DNA of 64,000 nucleotides from Botryosphaeria dothidea (GCA_011503125.2 WWBZ02000016.1:3782001-3846000); one strand, 5' to 3'; positions 1-12,738 are shown, counted from the stretch's first letter. Numbers and translations: made by a program. Notes: generated by a model from the sequence alone, not told the origin.

Positions 1-1069
1 GTCGAGTTCAAGCCTTTTGTCAAGTCCATGTACACGGCAACTGGTGTACGGGGTTTCCTTCTCTCCAAGGCACTGCACCACCAGCATGCAAGAGTGTACA
101 ACTTTGATAAAAGCACGCAGTGGGGCACGTTTGATGAGCCCTGCGTTGAGCAGACGATGAAATTTCTTGATCTCGTACGCTATGATCAGGGTGGCCGGAT
201 CTTCACCTATGTCCTCACGCTTGGTAAGTTCTCACGACATCTCTGCGCATACGGCGGAAGAGCTTATCAGGTCGACAGATGCTCTGTGGAGGTTCACTGA
301 AACCGGCAAGGAGTTCGGCATTGACATGTTGAGCAAGCATACGATGCACAGTGATGTGTCGGTCTACATCGCGTTCAGCGGCGAGTTCTTTGTCAGACGC
401 CTGAAGCACCCGCACCACAAGTCTCATGAGGAGCACCACGAGCATGGACCGGAGCCGGAGTCTGCGCCGAGATCGAGCGAAGACGAGCGTCGTCGCCACT
501 TCTTCCACCGCCGTGAGAAGAGCGACAGCAAAAATCCTACTCACCCTCCGGACGACGTGCCTGGTGGACCACCATACAACGACCCGCCGAAGGATCCTTC
601 CTACTATGAGCTGATTATCGACAACGATTCCGGCACATATCGGCCAAACGCGAAGCTTCTCCCCGAATTGAAGGCCTTTATGGAGTCTCGGCTCCCCGGC
701 CTCAAAGTCGTCACGCTGGATTGCCAGGCGGATGCAGACAAGATGGCCCGTATGAAGCAAGAGCAGCGCGATCGAAAGGCCCGCGAGGGAGACCAGATCG
801 TCTACCACCAGCTCAGCGATAGTGACAATGACAGCAGCAGTCTCAGCAGCTCAGATGAGGATGAGCTGGAAAGCGCGGTCCAGAATCACCATGCGCGCTC
901 CAGGGACGACCATGTTCTCCATGCCTTTGGTCACCAGGCCAAGGCAGAACAGCAAGCAAAGGCACAGCACTGGAAGAATCTTGTGTACAGGCCCGGTAAT
1001 GGCGAAAATGGACACAAGGGGCACAAAGATCCAGTTGACGCTCCTGAAGTTGGGGCACCGCACTCGTAA
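1..1069 (+). CDS. Conserved fungal protein of unknown function (3' part)
   Basis: The frame is already open at base 1, so the 5' end lies outside the window. Two exons are seen, 1-223 and 279-1069. A 55-nt intron (GTAAGT...ACAG) joins '...RIFTYVLTL' to 'DALWRFTETGKEFG'. The visible protein is about 337 aa. Its first half is a globular-looking segment containing 'MLSKHTMHSDVSVYIAFSG'. A His/Glu/Arg/Lys-rich charged linker follows, then a second ordered block ('YYELIIDNDSGTYRPNAK', 'LPGLKVVTLDCQADADKM'). The C-terminus is acidic, Ser-rich and His-rich. I have the impression that the second block is conserved in ascomycete hypothetical proteins, but I cannot name a domain. No signal peptide can be judged because the N-terminus is missing. 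Coding status is secure; function is unknown. Confidence 0.8.
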
Positions 1070-1698
1070 GCGCCTGTTTGGCCAGCCATAGCAGCTCTCG
1101 TTTGTGGAGGCTTAGCAGCTTTTTTCCTTTCCTTTTTCTGTTTGGTGGATTGCATGATTCTTCACGATTTTTAACGTTAACCAAAGGCGCGAGTGTCTTT
1201 GGTTTACGCTCCTTTGATACCCCAAGTCTGGAGGCCAAGTTAGGATTTCCACAGCAGAATGTAGGATTTGTTTATGTACATACACACTGCAGACTGGACT
1301 GTGAAGTAGAATTTAATGCCGGAGTGTTGAACCATTTACGTGGAAATTGTGAAGGAATCCCCGACTCATACTGTAGGCAGACATGTCCAATCAAGGTTTT
1401 TAGCGGCATCTCAGGCGCATTTGCGGCGAGACAGCTTCAAACAGCCATGAGGTCATCGGCCAGGGTCCGCCAATCCCCGCGGCAGATCCCTGCCGGTCTT
1501 GGCAACCGTCTCGAAGAACTTCCAGAGCTGCCTTTGTCCCGACTTTTCCATTGAACATCACCTCTACACACTCCATTCTTACACCAACGAGCAAGAGCAC
1601 GACCGAATTCATTCAGTAGCCTGGAGCCTCTCCCACTCATACAACACTCCATCGCCTCTGCACTACCACAATCGCGTCGCCCAATTTCATCAACCACA
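1070..1698. other. Intergenic, 3' end of first gene and promoter of MTR2-like gene
   Basis: No coding segment could be supported here. The last 150 bases before the MTR2-like start are C/A/T-rich with few G (many 'CACTCC', 'ACCAC' runs), which is the usual look of a filamentous-fungal leader. Confidence 0.5.
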
Positions 1699-2340
1699 AT
1701 GACAACCGCTCTCCCACTCGACGTCCAGACGAAGGTCGCGTCCGAAGGTACAGCGCATCCAGACGCATCCAACAGACCACGAATAACATGCTAATCTTCC
1801 CACTTCGCTGCAAACACAGCCTCCGAAACCTTCGCCGACGCGTACTACACCGCCTTGCAAGCCGCGCGCAACACGCTCTCGTCCTTCTACTCCGCCCCCG
1901 AAACGACGTCGGACGGCAAGAAATACCCCGTCATCTCGTGGAACGGCAACAAGTACGACTCTGGCGCCGCGTTCCAGGATGCCTTCATCGAGCAGACGCC
2001 CAACTACTCGTACTTCGAGGTGCAGAGCCTCGACGCACAGGTCCTGAACCCGCTACCCCCGCTCCCGCCGAAGGACGAGGATGAGCCGGCCGCCGATGGC
2101 GCCGAGGCGGGTGCTGCGAAGAAGGGCGGTGGGAAGAAGCCCGCGCAGAAGGAGGTCGAGGAGCTGGTCGGCAGCATATTGGTGCTGGTAAATGGGTTCG
2201 TGCGACTGCATGAGAAGAAGGAGGGCCCGCAGAGGGGCTTTAGCGAGACGTTCGTGCTCGTACCGAACAAGGACTACAGCAAGAAGGATGGCACTAGGCG
2301 GTGGGTGGTGCAGAACCAGAACTTCCGGTATATCGTGTGA
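1699..2340 (+). CDS. MTR2: NTF2-like mRNA export factor Mtr2 (p15/Nxt1-type)
   Basis: Exons are 1699-1747 and 1820-2340, with a 72-nt intron (GTACAG...ACACAG) and a protein of 189 aa. The N-terminus 'MTTALPLDVQTKVASEA' and the segments 'SETFADAYYTAL', 'YPVISWNG' and 'RGFSETFVLVPN...WVVQNQNFRYIV' have the layout of the NTF2-like fold in filamentous-fungal Mtr2. Known role of the family: Mtr2 dimerises with Mex67 and carries mRNA and pre-60S particles through nuclear pores. A Pro/Lys/Ala-rich insertion lies near the middle (about residues 85-120, 'PPLPPKDEDEP...KKGGGKKPAQK'). It sits where the Mtr2 clade has a variable loop and is lineage-specific in composition. The start is the first ATG, with a purine at -3. 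The alternative is a generic NTF2-domain protein, but the C-terminal match makes Mtr2 more likely. Confidence 0.85.
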
Positions 2341-3143
2341 GGCTAGGACACCGCCTGGGGCGCTTTGTTTCAGGAAATCAACGGATGATTTGGTACGCCC
2401 GGCCAAAGGCCCAACACCATTTGCGGACGGATAGAATTACTTACAGCGGGAGTGTGGCAGAGAGGTGCATTGAGGAACCCGATCCAAGCACATCGTGCCT
2501 GAAAAAAGGCACGAAGCGGTACATATACCGCATGGCGGAGTTGTATGACGCACCCCCGCCCGAGTCCTTTCTGGAAGCCGGCGCTACGCTCACCTTTCAA
2601 CGACTGGTCCAGAAGTATTTTGGATAAAGCCGAGAGCCAGTTCTTGGAATAAAGAAGACTGACACCGTTGCAAGACTGGTATTCTATCTGCATTTCCCTA
2701 TTCTAAGATAAGGTGACTCGCAGTTGTTTTATGCGCGATCACGGCGCAATTCCAGATGTTGTTCTCTTTCAAGGGCTTTGGATAATCATTTTCTCCTCTT
2801 TGACGAAAATGCGTGCCAAGAAACAGGGACCTGTCTTGATCGCAGTGAGCCTCTCTCATGTCGTTATATTGCGGCTCCTACGGGCTGGTTATCACGGCTT
2901 TCAAGCACTATTCCACTCAACGGATGAGCTTGGAGAGCTGCATCACGGGAAGTCGGCCGATCTCTGTGCTCTCGTGACTGTTTTATCTAGCAAGTCATGC
3001 AGGGTCGTGATGTGACTACCTTCCTCTTTACACCGTCGCGGTTCTTGCTCCGCTCTTCATTGCTACCCTTTCTTCCTTCATCCTCATCACCACCTTCTTC
3101 GTATCTTCTTTTCTTGTACTACCTAATTCACAGACCTCGCAAC
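2341..3143. other. Intergenic; possible poly(A) signal and pyrimidine-rich promoter
   Basis: An AATAAA hexamer at 2648-2653 is about 310 bases past the MTR2-like stop and could serve as its poly(A) signal. Bases about 3015-3118 are almost continuous C/T on the plus strand, typical of the core promoter and leader of the following gene. No coding segment is supported. Confidence 0.45.
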
Positions 3144-5141
3144 ATGAGATGTTATGATGGGTCTCACGGTCTGGAGGTGAAGGTCCTCCATGGCAAGAAA
3201 CCTTACGATGAGTACCACCCTCACTTTAACGACGAAGATAACAGCCTCTGCTCTTGGATCCCAGTAAAAGCAGGCGACGAGCTTACCATCAGGCAACCAT
3301 CACTGGAACCCTCAGAGTAGGCCACATCGATGTCTTCGTTGACGGGATTCTTCGCTGCTCTAAGGCTCTCTTTCCGAACACAGTGAGACGGGCAAGTCGT
3401 ACCGAGAAGATATCATTTGCATACTGCAAAGACCCCACCAAGATCAACCCCCACAAATTGGTTGTGAAGGACCTGAGCAACTGGGATAGGCCCATGCAGA
3501 TGGTGCCCGTGCCAGCAGTCGGCACAATCGAGCTTCGCCTGGCCCTTGCAGAGGACGACTTCCAAATGAAGACTCATACGCTCACTCATGCGGACCTCCA
3601 GAACACAAACGCTTTGGGAGACCAGAACGCTAGTGCCGCGCACGTAGACATCGCGCCAACCCACGAAATCGACTTTGTAAAGCTGGAGACACTGAATACA
3701 GACAGGCGTTCGAAATGGCTTAAGACTCACTTTAAAGACGGCAAAGACAGACCCGGTAGTGAGCCGTGGGTAGCAGTGAAATACTTCTACCGTTCACTGG
3801 AGGCCATAGCCGATAAGGGTCTTCGTAAGAAGAACGCCTACTCACTCAGTCTTGATACCGCCAAGAAAGCCAAATCCGAGTGTAAGAAGGTCGACGGAGA
3901 GGGTGGCGATGGTCATGATGAGAGCCAGCGTAGCGGAGACGGTAATCATTCATCCTCATCCGCTTCCAATGAACAAGCCATCCAACCCAACAACTCCACA
4001 CAAGAGAATCAGGTGGAGGCCGTCCGGGAAACTTCGGTAGCTCCGTCCTCCTTCACTCAAGGTGGCGAACTCGTCATCAGGTCATCTGGCTGGACAGCTC
4101 TGCACCCACATGCCATTCGCGACGAGGCCACACTCTACGCCGGCTCCACTTCCCTCCTCACCTTTTCACCACTCGAGGGGCAGCAGTCGCCTCCCAACAC
4201 CTGATTTCATGAAGGTGGCCACCGCTCTCTCCACCACCGCCACCGACTCCGCGTCCGCGGAAGAGGACAAGAGCAACAGCGCCGATGGCAGCACCGATGC
4301 CAACAACAAGCCACCCAACGAGGAACCCCCTTCGTCCACTCCGACGGCTCCGCGCGCCCCTCGGCACAAGACGCCGCCCACCACCCCCTACGGGGTCATC
4401 GCCAACGCGCGTTCCAAGCGCAATGGGCTCTCTTCCCCTCCCAGTGTCACCCCTCACAAGCGCCCCCTCACCCCTGCTTCTGGCGGGGGGAGAGCTAAGT
4501 CGGCCACGCCGGCCACAAAGAAGCTCCGCCGGATCAGCGAGCGCTCTGAGGCGTCTGTCTTGATGCACCAACTCCTCGCTCAAGAAGCGACCGAACGCGA
4601 CGGTTGTCAAAGGCTCATCACTCGTCTTCAGGGCCAATTAAAAGACACGAAGGCCGAAATAGAAAAAGAAAAGAACAATACCGACGACGACTACGAGGGG
4701 AAGGAGGAGGCTGATGATGGTGATGATGATTGCAAAGAGGAAGTCCTCTCTGTGGATGAATTGCTGAAACGGAAAATATCTCAGCACGAACACGCCACGG
4801 AGAGGCTCGCGAAGTCTCAGAAGCACATTGGACCCCTTAGAGAGATGCTCGCGGACCTCAACAGGAGCATGGGCGCGGCGAACGAGGAGGGCAAGAAGGT
4901 CGCGGCTACTGATAGTGATCGCAGGCGGTGCGGCGCTTTCCTCGCTGCACTGGATCGCGTTCAGGCGGGCACGAGGGAGATGCAGCCCGAGCTCGTCAAG
5001 GTGGCTGAGGAGCTTCCTGGCAAGTTGGCAGCGCTACAGACCTTGACTCAGAAGAAGGTCGAGCTCCTTCGTGAGGAAGTTGTGGAGGCGGAGCTCATGG
5101 CGGAATCGGTGGAGGAAATTCAGTTGTTCGACCAATACTAA
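3144..5141 (+). CDS. DUF7918-like nuclear protein with a frame break
   Basis: The first segment (3144 onward) reads 'MRCYDGSHGLEVKVLHGKK...SWIPVKAGDELTI'. It then needs a shift of frame near 3290 to continue as 'TGTLRVGHIDVFVDGILR'. This arrangement (short EVKV strand, a Gly-Lys-x-x-x-E-Y turn, 'AGDEL', then 'VFVDG') resembles the fungal DUF7918 family. The only GT...AG pair that restores frame without deleting conserved residues is about 29 nt (3264-3292), too short for an intron. A frameshift, sequencing error or pseudogene is therefore possible. Farther on, a second frame change is explained well by an intron of about 103 nt (4081-4183, GTCATC...GGGCAG). The C-terminal half is Ser/Pro/Thr-rich, then basic ('TPATKKLRR'), then a long Glu/Lys coiled coil (about 4560-5130). 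It may be chromatin-associated; function is unknown. Confidence 0.55.
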
Positions 5142-6982
5142 GGGAACGAAGCACATTATGGGTTTCAACGACATCAAAGCAGCAAAAGGGGACATGTGAG
5201 GCTCAGGCCTTGCAGATATGGGATCGGAGTTTGGCATTATTGGAGTGGATTATGAAATTGCAAACATCATTCAGTTGGCAGCTCCTGCAAACATCTGGAT
5301 ACACTCTGATAGCAAAAATGGTAGACATCTACGTCCGGAGGGCGGAAGATCTGACTTCCGATGAACTTTCGTTGTTGACTTTGCTTTTTGCGGTGAGGCT
5401 ACCGACTCGCTGGGCCTGCACGTTACAGGATACATCCTTATCCACTATGTGCACATGACTAGACAAGTGCTGGACCAAAAAGCAGACCTCAGCAGCTTGG
5501 CTTCCTGCACGCCCCCGGCCTTGACTTCCCAGAGATTTGAGATAGATAAAAAGCACCGGAGAAAAAAAAAAACGAACGGTCAAGAAGAACAAACAACGTT
5601 GAAGGTGGCGATCCCCCAAAACGCCACCAAACACCTACTTCGTTTTTGCTACCAAGCAACCGGACGACGCAGGCGAGATGTGATCTACTTGTTTTGAAAC
5701 GGCGGCGCAGAGAAAATACCGAGGCTGCAGCAGTCCTGCGTTTTTTTTTTTTACTTTTTATCTGTACATCGTGGGTGCAGGGATGAATACGAGCGATCAT
5801 CCTGCTCACTTCCTTCCGCATCTGTCCACCGCTCCGCATGCTTGCTTTTAGCACCTACTTGAAATGGTGAGTGGGATTGTACCGATAAGGGCAACTTTCG
5901 GCCTCTATAAACTCTTGTCCCGAAAGCTTTCATGATTTTAAGTTTGGTACGCCATACAAGCGCCGGACGGGAAGATGGATGCGATACGAACAGAAACCTG
6001 TTTCTCAATGCAGAAGTGCATCGGGATTAAAGTTTGGACAGAGCGGAAGTACCCACAAACCTTGTGAGGTTACAGATCATCGGAAATTACTCCATGTCGG
6101 GGTAGCACTCAGATAATGAGCTGGGGTTGCACGTTATAGAGGCTGAGCTGATCATTACATCAAGGTGCAGCCTTTCTTCGATTGCAGGTCAGCTGGATAT
6201 GATGTGAGTCAGGGAGGTGGAAAAGCAACAAGAGAACAATCTGCCCCATGTTGCACCGGAGCCATTCCCTGCCAAACAAAACGCATCTGCAAGGTACGCG
6301 GCTCTTTTTTTTCTTTCCTTCGTGCATGTTTTTTTTTGCTGACATGTAGATCATTTTAATTGCACGCGTTCCCCGTAGGGGCACCGAAACTACAGGAGAA
6401 TCATACCAAATATGTACCATGGTGTTCTCGATTTCTTAGGCAATGGGCCACCTCCCTGAGCTTGCATTCCTATCATCTATGTATCCTTGTCATGTTCTTG
6501 GAGTTGGTTGTACGGCTCTTGGAGATGTAACTGTAAGCATGAGGCTTCCCAAGACCAACACCACCACTAATCAATCATTAAACCATATTCATCTAAGTGA
6601 GAATGGAATGCAGCTGCTAAAATAATCCACAGAAAATGCAAGGTGAAAGTGGAGGGGAGTGGGATTGTTGCTGTACATACAATCAATCAGAAGACTCCCC
6701 TCCGTCGTCTCGCCCCGAGAAGCACCGTAGTATGAAGTGCTCCATGGATGGGGTTCGAAACACCGAAACAGACACTTTGAACATTTCCTTATGGTCTGTT
6801 CTATCGCAGGCCTTGCGCCGCAGGAACGCAAGGCCGGTTAGTTTGGCTTTTGGTCCTTCACATCTTGCATCTCTCTCGTACAGATATAGAAAACTAAGGA
6901 TCTAAAGATTCTACATGTAAAAGACAGACAGTTTTTCGGCGCTATAGACACCTAAACGGAGCATCACCACTTCAAACCGACT
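5142..6982. other. Intergenic, nothing coding recognised
   Basis: About 1.8 kb between a plus-strand stop and the MFS stop, so the two genes converge. It contains several T homopolymers (for example a run of 12 near 5741) and short open frames without conserved content. No RNA gene or repeat recognised. Confidence 0.5.
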
Positions 6983-9035
6983 TCAGTGAACCATCCCACT
7001 CTTCGCCATCTCCTCCACATACTTCGCGTACCTCGGCACGCTCCTCTCCCTCAACCCTTTCCCATACTTGACCATCAGCAAGAATGTCAGGCACTGCGCC
7101 AACCCGATAAACCCCGCCGTGATGAAGCAGTTCTGCAAGCCCATGCCATCGACCCACGGCGTGATACCGTACCCAATCGCGAAGCTCATCGTGTTCCGCA
7201 CAAGGATGACCGTGGTGATAGCCTCGCCGCTAAGCGCGCGATACGAATCAATGCAGTACGCGACCGACAGCTGCAGGCCAATCGTGTTCGTCAGCGCAAT
7301 GACGCCGGCCGCAAAAACGCAGCCGAACCAGTGCACGCCCTGGCTCGCGCCGACGCCCCAGAGGATCAAGCCCCCGGGGATGAGCAGCAGGCTGGGCGTG
7401 AAGAGCCAGAGGCGGTGCTCCGCCTCGAGGACGCCGTGGTTCTTGCGCGCCTTGTGCAGGACGAAGCGGTCCCCCAGCACGCCCGTGTACCAACTGGCGA
7501 TGATGACGCCGACGAGCGGGGAGACGTACGAGAGCCCGACCATCGAGGCCGAGAAGCCGTAGGTGCCGCCGAGGATGAGCGAGGCGGTGGCGTTGAGCAC
7601 GTTGAACCACACCAGGTTCGCGCCGTAGGAGAAGCCGGCGTAGAAGATGACGGGGAAGGTGAGGAAGGCGAGGGGCCGGTATACCATGCCCTTGAGCTCG
7701 TTGGGCTTGTGCAGGTCGGCTTCTTGAAAAAGCTTGAGCTTGTCCCAGTAGGTTTTGCGGCGTTTGTTGGTGTGGTGGGTGTGGGCGCCGGTTTCAAAGA
7801 CGCTGCTTGCGGTGCGGGTGGTATCATCTGTTGGGCTCGGCACCTCTTTGCTTCCCCTGGCAGTCTCCTTCGTGGAAGAATTCTCGTTGGGAGTGGATGT
7901 CCCGGGGGTGGATGATACGGGTGCGCCCTGTGTATGACGGACGTAATTTGTTTCTTCCATGAAGAAAAACAGGAAGACGAAGCCGATGAAGCAGAAAATG
8001 GCACACCAGTAAAGCACCCACTCCCAATTCTGACCATCGTTGATAAATCCAGCAATGATGGGAGCAAAGAAATTACTCCCGGCAAGGAGGAGGGCATAGA
8101 GACCCAAGTACTTGCCCCTCTCATGCGTGAAGCTGGGAGCAAACCATGAGCAAAGTTCTTTGTCTAGTTTGAAAACCTCGAAGATGACTTCAACACCAAA
8201 GGAAGAAAGCTATGGGATCATAAATGAATGCATAGATTTCACGAGATGAAAGACTTACTAGATGTCAGTCACGGAAATCTCACACAGGCTCTCTATCGGG
8301 GCACCAAAAAACCCCTGTAAAATCTTGCTCGCGGTCCACTGACCATTGGTCGTGGTATACGGCCCCCAAAGGCACATGCCCATGGTACCGAGACAACTGA
8401 TAAGGTAGACAGGCCTCTTGCCGTACTGTAGAGCCAACGGCTGCCAGAATAAACAGCCCCAACCTGCAAGCAAGAATAAATAGCCAGTGCCTGCATTCAG
8501 GTCGTTTAAAGTCAGATTAGTTGCCTCGCTTATGGGCTCGAGCACCGAGTAGATGGCGGCTGAGGCGATGCCAACCATGAGCGTGTACATGCACATGCAA
8601 GCCGAGCTGAGGGCCTTCCGGCGCGGACTCCAATTGAGAGGATCATCGGGACTGAAGTCGGTGGGGGCCAAGAATGAATGGCCACTACATCAGCGTGTGT
8701 TCCCCCATGCTAAAAATATGGCAAAGAAAGGAGAGAACGGGAGGCAAGGGTGACGGCGATAGGGGAAATCCTTCATGGCGTTCTTGGATAATAGTGGTGG
8801 ACGCGGGCTGGATGCATGTCTTGAGACTGGGTGCTTACTCATCCGAGGGGGCGGGAATAAGGACGATATCATGAGTTCTGGCGCCGGCAGCGTGCTTTGC
8901 GCGCATGGTGCCCTCGAGGTCGACCAGGTGGACGGTTCCTGGTATGGCGGGTTGATCGTCTGTTGCAAGCCGCGGATGCATTGCGTTATCGTCGGTTGCA
9001 GCGAGTGCAGGTAGCGCTTGCGTGGCAATTGCCAT
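6983..9035 (-). CDS. MFS transporter, DHA1/Hol1-like
   Basis: Three exons in gene order: 9035-8839, 8684-8259 and 8132-6983. The introns are 154 nt (GTAAGC...GTAG) and 126 nt (GTAAGT...CCCAG). The spliced protein is 590 aa. The joins restore family motifs: 'DPLNWSPRRK' just before the first membrane helix, 'GWGCLFWQPLALQYGKRPVY' (loop 2-3) and 'EISVTDIYFTHERGKYLGLYA' across the second junction. A hydrophilic Ser/Thr-rich central loop carries the usual '6+6' split, followed by six more helices. Such proteins are proton-driven plasma-membrane antiporters or uniporters for small cations, drugs or polyamines. The substrate cannot be read from sequence. No cluster partner lies next to it, so a specialised-metabolite role has no support. 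The N-terminal exon (about 66 aa) is hydrophilic and rests only on frame and splice logic. Confidence 0.88.
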
Positions 9036-11247
9036 GTTTAGTGGTGACGGGCTGAATCGACGATGCGTCCGGGCGCTTAAGACAGGACAAAAATGGAATC
9101 GAATGAGGTTTCCGGACGGGAAGAAATACAAGATGATGCAATGGGCGTGCGCAGTAAGTGTTACACGGCTTGCAGACCACGAGAAGCAAGAGCAAGAATC
9201 CGCAAGACGAAGCACATGAAGAACGTGGTGTGGTTATAAGAGGGCAGTGAGGGGCAGTGAGGTGCAGCAAACCCCACTGTTGATAGCGATGCGATCAAGG
9301 TTTGCAAGCAGTTGCAGCAGCAGGCCGCGGGGTAGATAGGGCTCGCTGAAGGAATGCGGAGAGCGAAGCACAAGAACGTGACCAGTGCTCAGAATACATT
9401 GTGTCCACAACACTTCGAATGAGGGCCATGGCAGGAAGTTGGTGTTGCACGGCGCCGAGGAGTGCTGACCTACGCAGCCAGGAAAGCGCGCCTGGGTTTG
9501 TCGAGGACGGGAAGGCTACGGAGATGGATGGGGGAAAATGATAAGGTTCCGATAGCAATGATAACGGATGCCTGCGAGCTGTTCTCCTCTTGTTTGCAGC
9601 TGTGATGATCGTTGCCCCGACTGAGCTAGACGCAGCGGGAAGTGAGATATCTCGTCGTGAAGAGCCAGAGTTGAGCTGAACTCCGATGCCCTGCTCGCTA
9701 ATTGGAAGTGTCCCGGTCACAGCATCGTTAGCACTCGCCGAATCCTTCACGTACTGAGTCGTCATCAAAGCTCCTTTTTTCCTTTCTCTGCTCACTAGAA
9801 GATAGCGGCGTTGCTGTTCCTGACGATCGATCCGAAGGATCGTCGGGCGGCTGATGCGTGTCGATGCGTCCCTAGCCGAAAGGTCCGCACTCGCAGCGTG
9901 AGTTCCGCGCGGCTTGTCCGACGCCGGGCGTCCAGCAGTGACGCGGCGAAAGCGTAGGTTGAGCAGTTGATCCAGCAGCCGTCAACCGGGTCGGCGCGTC
10001 GGCAGATGAGGACTGGCGTGGTCTTAGGACAAGATGGTAGCGTCGATGGCGGAGTGTTGAGCAGCGCAGAGTGAAAGTGGAAGGGATGGACGGTGGAAAA
10101 ATAACGGCGTCCGAAAACCACCACGCTGAAATTCCTTGCATCAGATGAAAGGATGAAAAAGGTAGCGCCCGAAGCCGGCTCGCACAGACACGCAGGCGGC
10201 CAGCTGGAATGGCGCGAACGGCGCGGTTGACGGCGCGCTTTACGAGTCGTGGTGGCGTCGAATCGAAGGAGCCGGAAGCGAAAGGATCAGGTCGCTCCTT
10301 GCGGCTTCCCTCCCTAAACTTTGTCTCGACGACACCCTCCTCGACGCGTCCGCCCGCAGAGCTGCCGTTGCGCCATTATTATTATTGCCGACATTCTACA
10401 CCTGCCAAGACGCTGGTGCCTGTGGTCCTGGACGCGCTGGTGGCGGAGGCGGACGGCTGGGTACCGCGAACCCGCACGGTGGTACAGTACCGTGCATGCG
10501 GCCACAAGGCTGTTAGTGTGCGCACGCCATGACTGACATGTTGCTGCAGGCTGAGTCTCTCACTGCGCCGTGAGCAGGACATGTCAGAACCAATTGAGTC
10601 CGTCCGCCAGCGATCTGCCAGGGTCACTCAACTTTCGCCATGTGAAGGCGCCATCTCCAGGGGTCCATTGCGTGGGGGTTCCGCCCTATGCGCAGGCCTC
10701 GCGGCCTATCATGAAGGTGAGCCCGGAAAGTGCTCGGCTACACCTCAGCTGGACGCTATTTGCAAATGTCTCCCAGCGATGCGGCCCATCATCGTCGGCT
10801 GGACCGTGCAGAACATCTTTGTTGATCCTGCATCGAAGTAGGATTGGACATGATGCGGTGATGCCGCGCTGGGCCGTAAGGTCGGCTGAAACATCAAAGC
10901 CTTACCAGAAGGAGTCTGTACATTTAGGAGAGAGTGGGTCTCGTGTCCGTAGCTGATTGCTCTTTAGGGAAGGCGCCCAACCCAAAGTTGCCCTAAACAG
11001 CACCAAGCCTCGCCATTCTGAGTCGCGTCCAGCTGAACCTCCAGATAACTGAATCGGGCCAGCACCAAATGCCATGTTTCACGCGATTCGGACAACCGAG
11101 AGATCGGCGTTCGTCAAATGCCATCAGTGCGTTTCGATAGTTGCTAGAATGGATCCTACAGAGCCCAGATACCGCTCACGGGCCTCCCTTCGGTCCGTTT
11201 CGCTTGCTGCCCTCCACTCAACACCACGGCTTCTCGTGGACCCGAAT
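9036..11247. other. Intergenic, promoter side of MFS gene
   Basis: 2.2 kb with scattered short open frames on both strands but no conserved protein segment and no plausible spliced product. It serves as upstream sequence for the MFS gene and downstream sequence for the acyltransferase gene. No RNA gene recognised. Confidence 0.45.
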
Positions 11248-12738
11248 CTACTCTATCATGAAGTTCCACGCCACACGCGCCAAGACCTGGCTCGGGTAGT
11301 CAACCACCCGGTAGAATATCTCCGCTCCCGGCACTACCGTGAGCAAGCACACCGCTAGGCACAGAATGTTGCAGCCCCCTTCCGGCCAGTTCTTATCGAC
11401 GCGCAGGTGGAGAAAGAGCTTGATGCCAGCGGTGTAGATGATTGTCGCTTGAATGAGGAAATAGCCTGCAGGTGGACCTCTGTTAGCCGCATGCTTAACG
11501 CGCTCCATGTGGGGAGTTGGGGGATTCTCTGCAGAGCTGCGTGGTTAAAGTGGGGCCGACTTACTGAAAGACCGCCTCCCAAGGTAGGTGAAGAGTGGGC
11601 TTCTGAAAATCAGCTGGAGCATATCCGACGTCTCCATCATCAGCATGAATCCCAAAATGACCAGGTAATTGTCATCGCGTGCTAACGGCTGCGACAAGTC
11701 CAGCCCATCATTGAGCCCTCCGGCATTGTAAAGGCCCGTGTGGCCCTTCAACTCGGCCGTGGCATACGATGGGCGCCAGGCGACCCACAGGTACTCCATT
11801 ATCAGACCAGCGAGCAACAGTACCGCGTAGGCGACATACGACGGACACCGCACAGATTTGCCGCCAGGAAGATGGAGCGGAATGCCGCGCTTGGCCTTCG
11901 CCTTGAAGTCCATGTTCATGGTCATGTCGGCTAGAAGAATGCCGGTGACTGAGTACCACGCCCATGACTGCACCCACCACGCCGTCGCGATGAAGAACAT
12001 GAAAGCTTTGGCGCGCCACGAATTCCTTGTGTATGGAATGCAGATCATGGTCATGTACACCGTGTAGCTCTGGACAAAGACGATGCTGATGGTGTACAGC
12101 GTCTGCGAGGGGAAGGCCAAGCTGCCCTTTTGCGTCGCATAGTTCTTGTTGACCCAGAAGATCTCAAACATGGAATTGAACCAGTTGAGAAAGTTCTGGA
12201 TGCGCTCGGGAGTGGCGATGGTCACATTTCCGGTCCGTGTCTTAAAGTCGTCGATGTATTCGAGTCCAATCTGGTTGAGAATGACCGTGGAAAGGCCGAA
12301 GGCGGCAGCTGTAGGTATCCAAAGCCGGATGCCACGCCGGAAGACCTGGCTGGCGACTACCTGGCGGGTGGAATTCTGCAAAAATGGGATGATGATGGTC
12401 CGAGCGGAAAGAAGGACGATGAACGAGTAGATGAGAGACTCGTTCCAGAAAAGGACGGAGAAGACCTTGCGGAGAATGATCTGGTAGAAGGGGCCATCGG
12501 TGTTCTCAGCGTCCTTTACCGCGGCGGGCGCAAAGGCGGTCAGGAAGCACCACACAAAAGACTGTATGACGAGGAAGCCGCGGATGCCGATGAGCCAGTC
12601 TTGCTCGGGGGAGGAAGAGGCGGAGGAACGAAAGGAGAGTAGAGATTGGAGCAGAGTTTTGTTGGTAGAGTCCACAGCAGCTGCAGAGGTGCTGTTGTCC
12701 TCCTCCTTCTCGCTCACGCGGGTGGTTGGAAGGCCCAT
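11248..12738 (-). CDS. Acyltransferase-3 family integral membrane protein
   Basis: Exons are 12738-11565 and 11465-11248, with a 99-nt intron (GTAAGT...CTGCAG), giving 463 aa. After a 45-residue Ser/Thr-rich N-terminus, 'EQDWLIGIRGFLVIQSF' begins the first membrane segment, the usual opening of acyltransferase-3 proteins (short polar motif, then helix). About ten hydrophobic segments follow, ending 'FSYFLIQATIIYTAG' and a C-terminal helix. Family knowledge: these enzymes move acetyl or other acyl groups from cytoplasmic donors onto sugars or lipids at membranes. The canonical catalytic His in helix 1 ('R...H') is not obvious, so catalytic competence is uncertain. The gene lies 2 kb from a glycosyltransferase on the same strand and 5 kb from a second protein with an acyltransferase-3 domain. 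This suggests a role in decorating the same glycan. Confidence 0.8.

Noticed and set aside
3264..3292. GT...AG pair that would restore frame in the DUF7918-like gene
   Set aside because: About 29 nt is below the known minimum for fungal spliceosomal introns, so it is reported as a frame break instead.
6740..6765. GGGTTCGAAACACC, similar to a tRNA B box
   Set aside because: No matching A box or foldable cloverleaf upstream.
6983..9035. MFS gene as part of a specialised-metabolite cluster
   Set aside because: No core synthase (PKS, NRPS, terpene) or tailoring enzyme next to it.
9295..9795. Open frame of 166 codons, minus strand
   Set aside because: Ser/Ala-rich without a motif, and no flanking intron or conserved extension could be found. 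Not strong enough to call.
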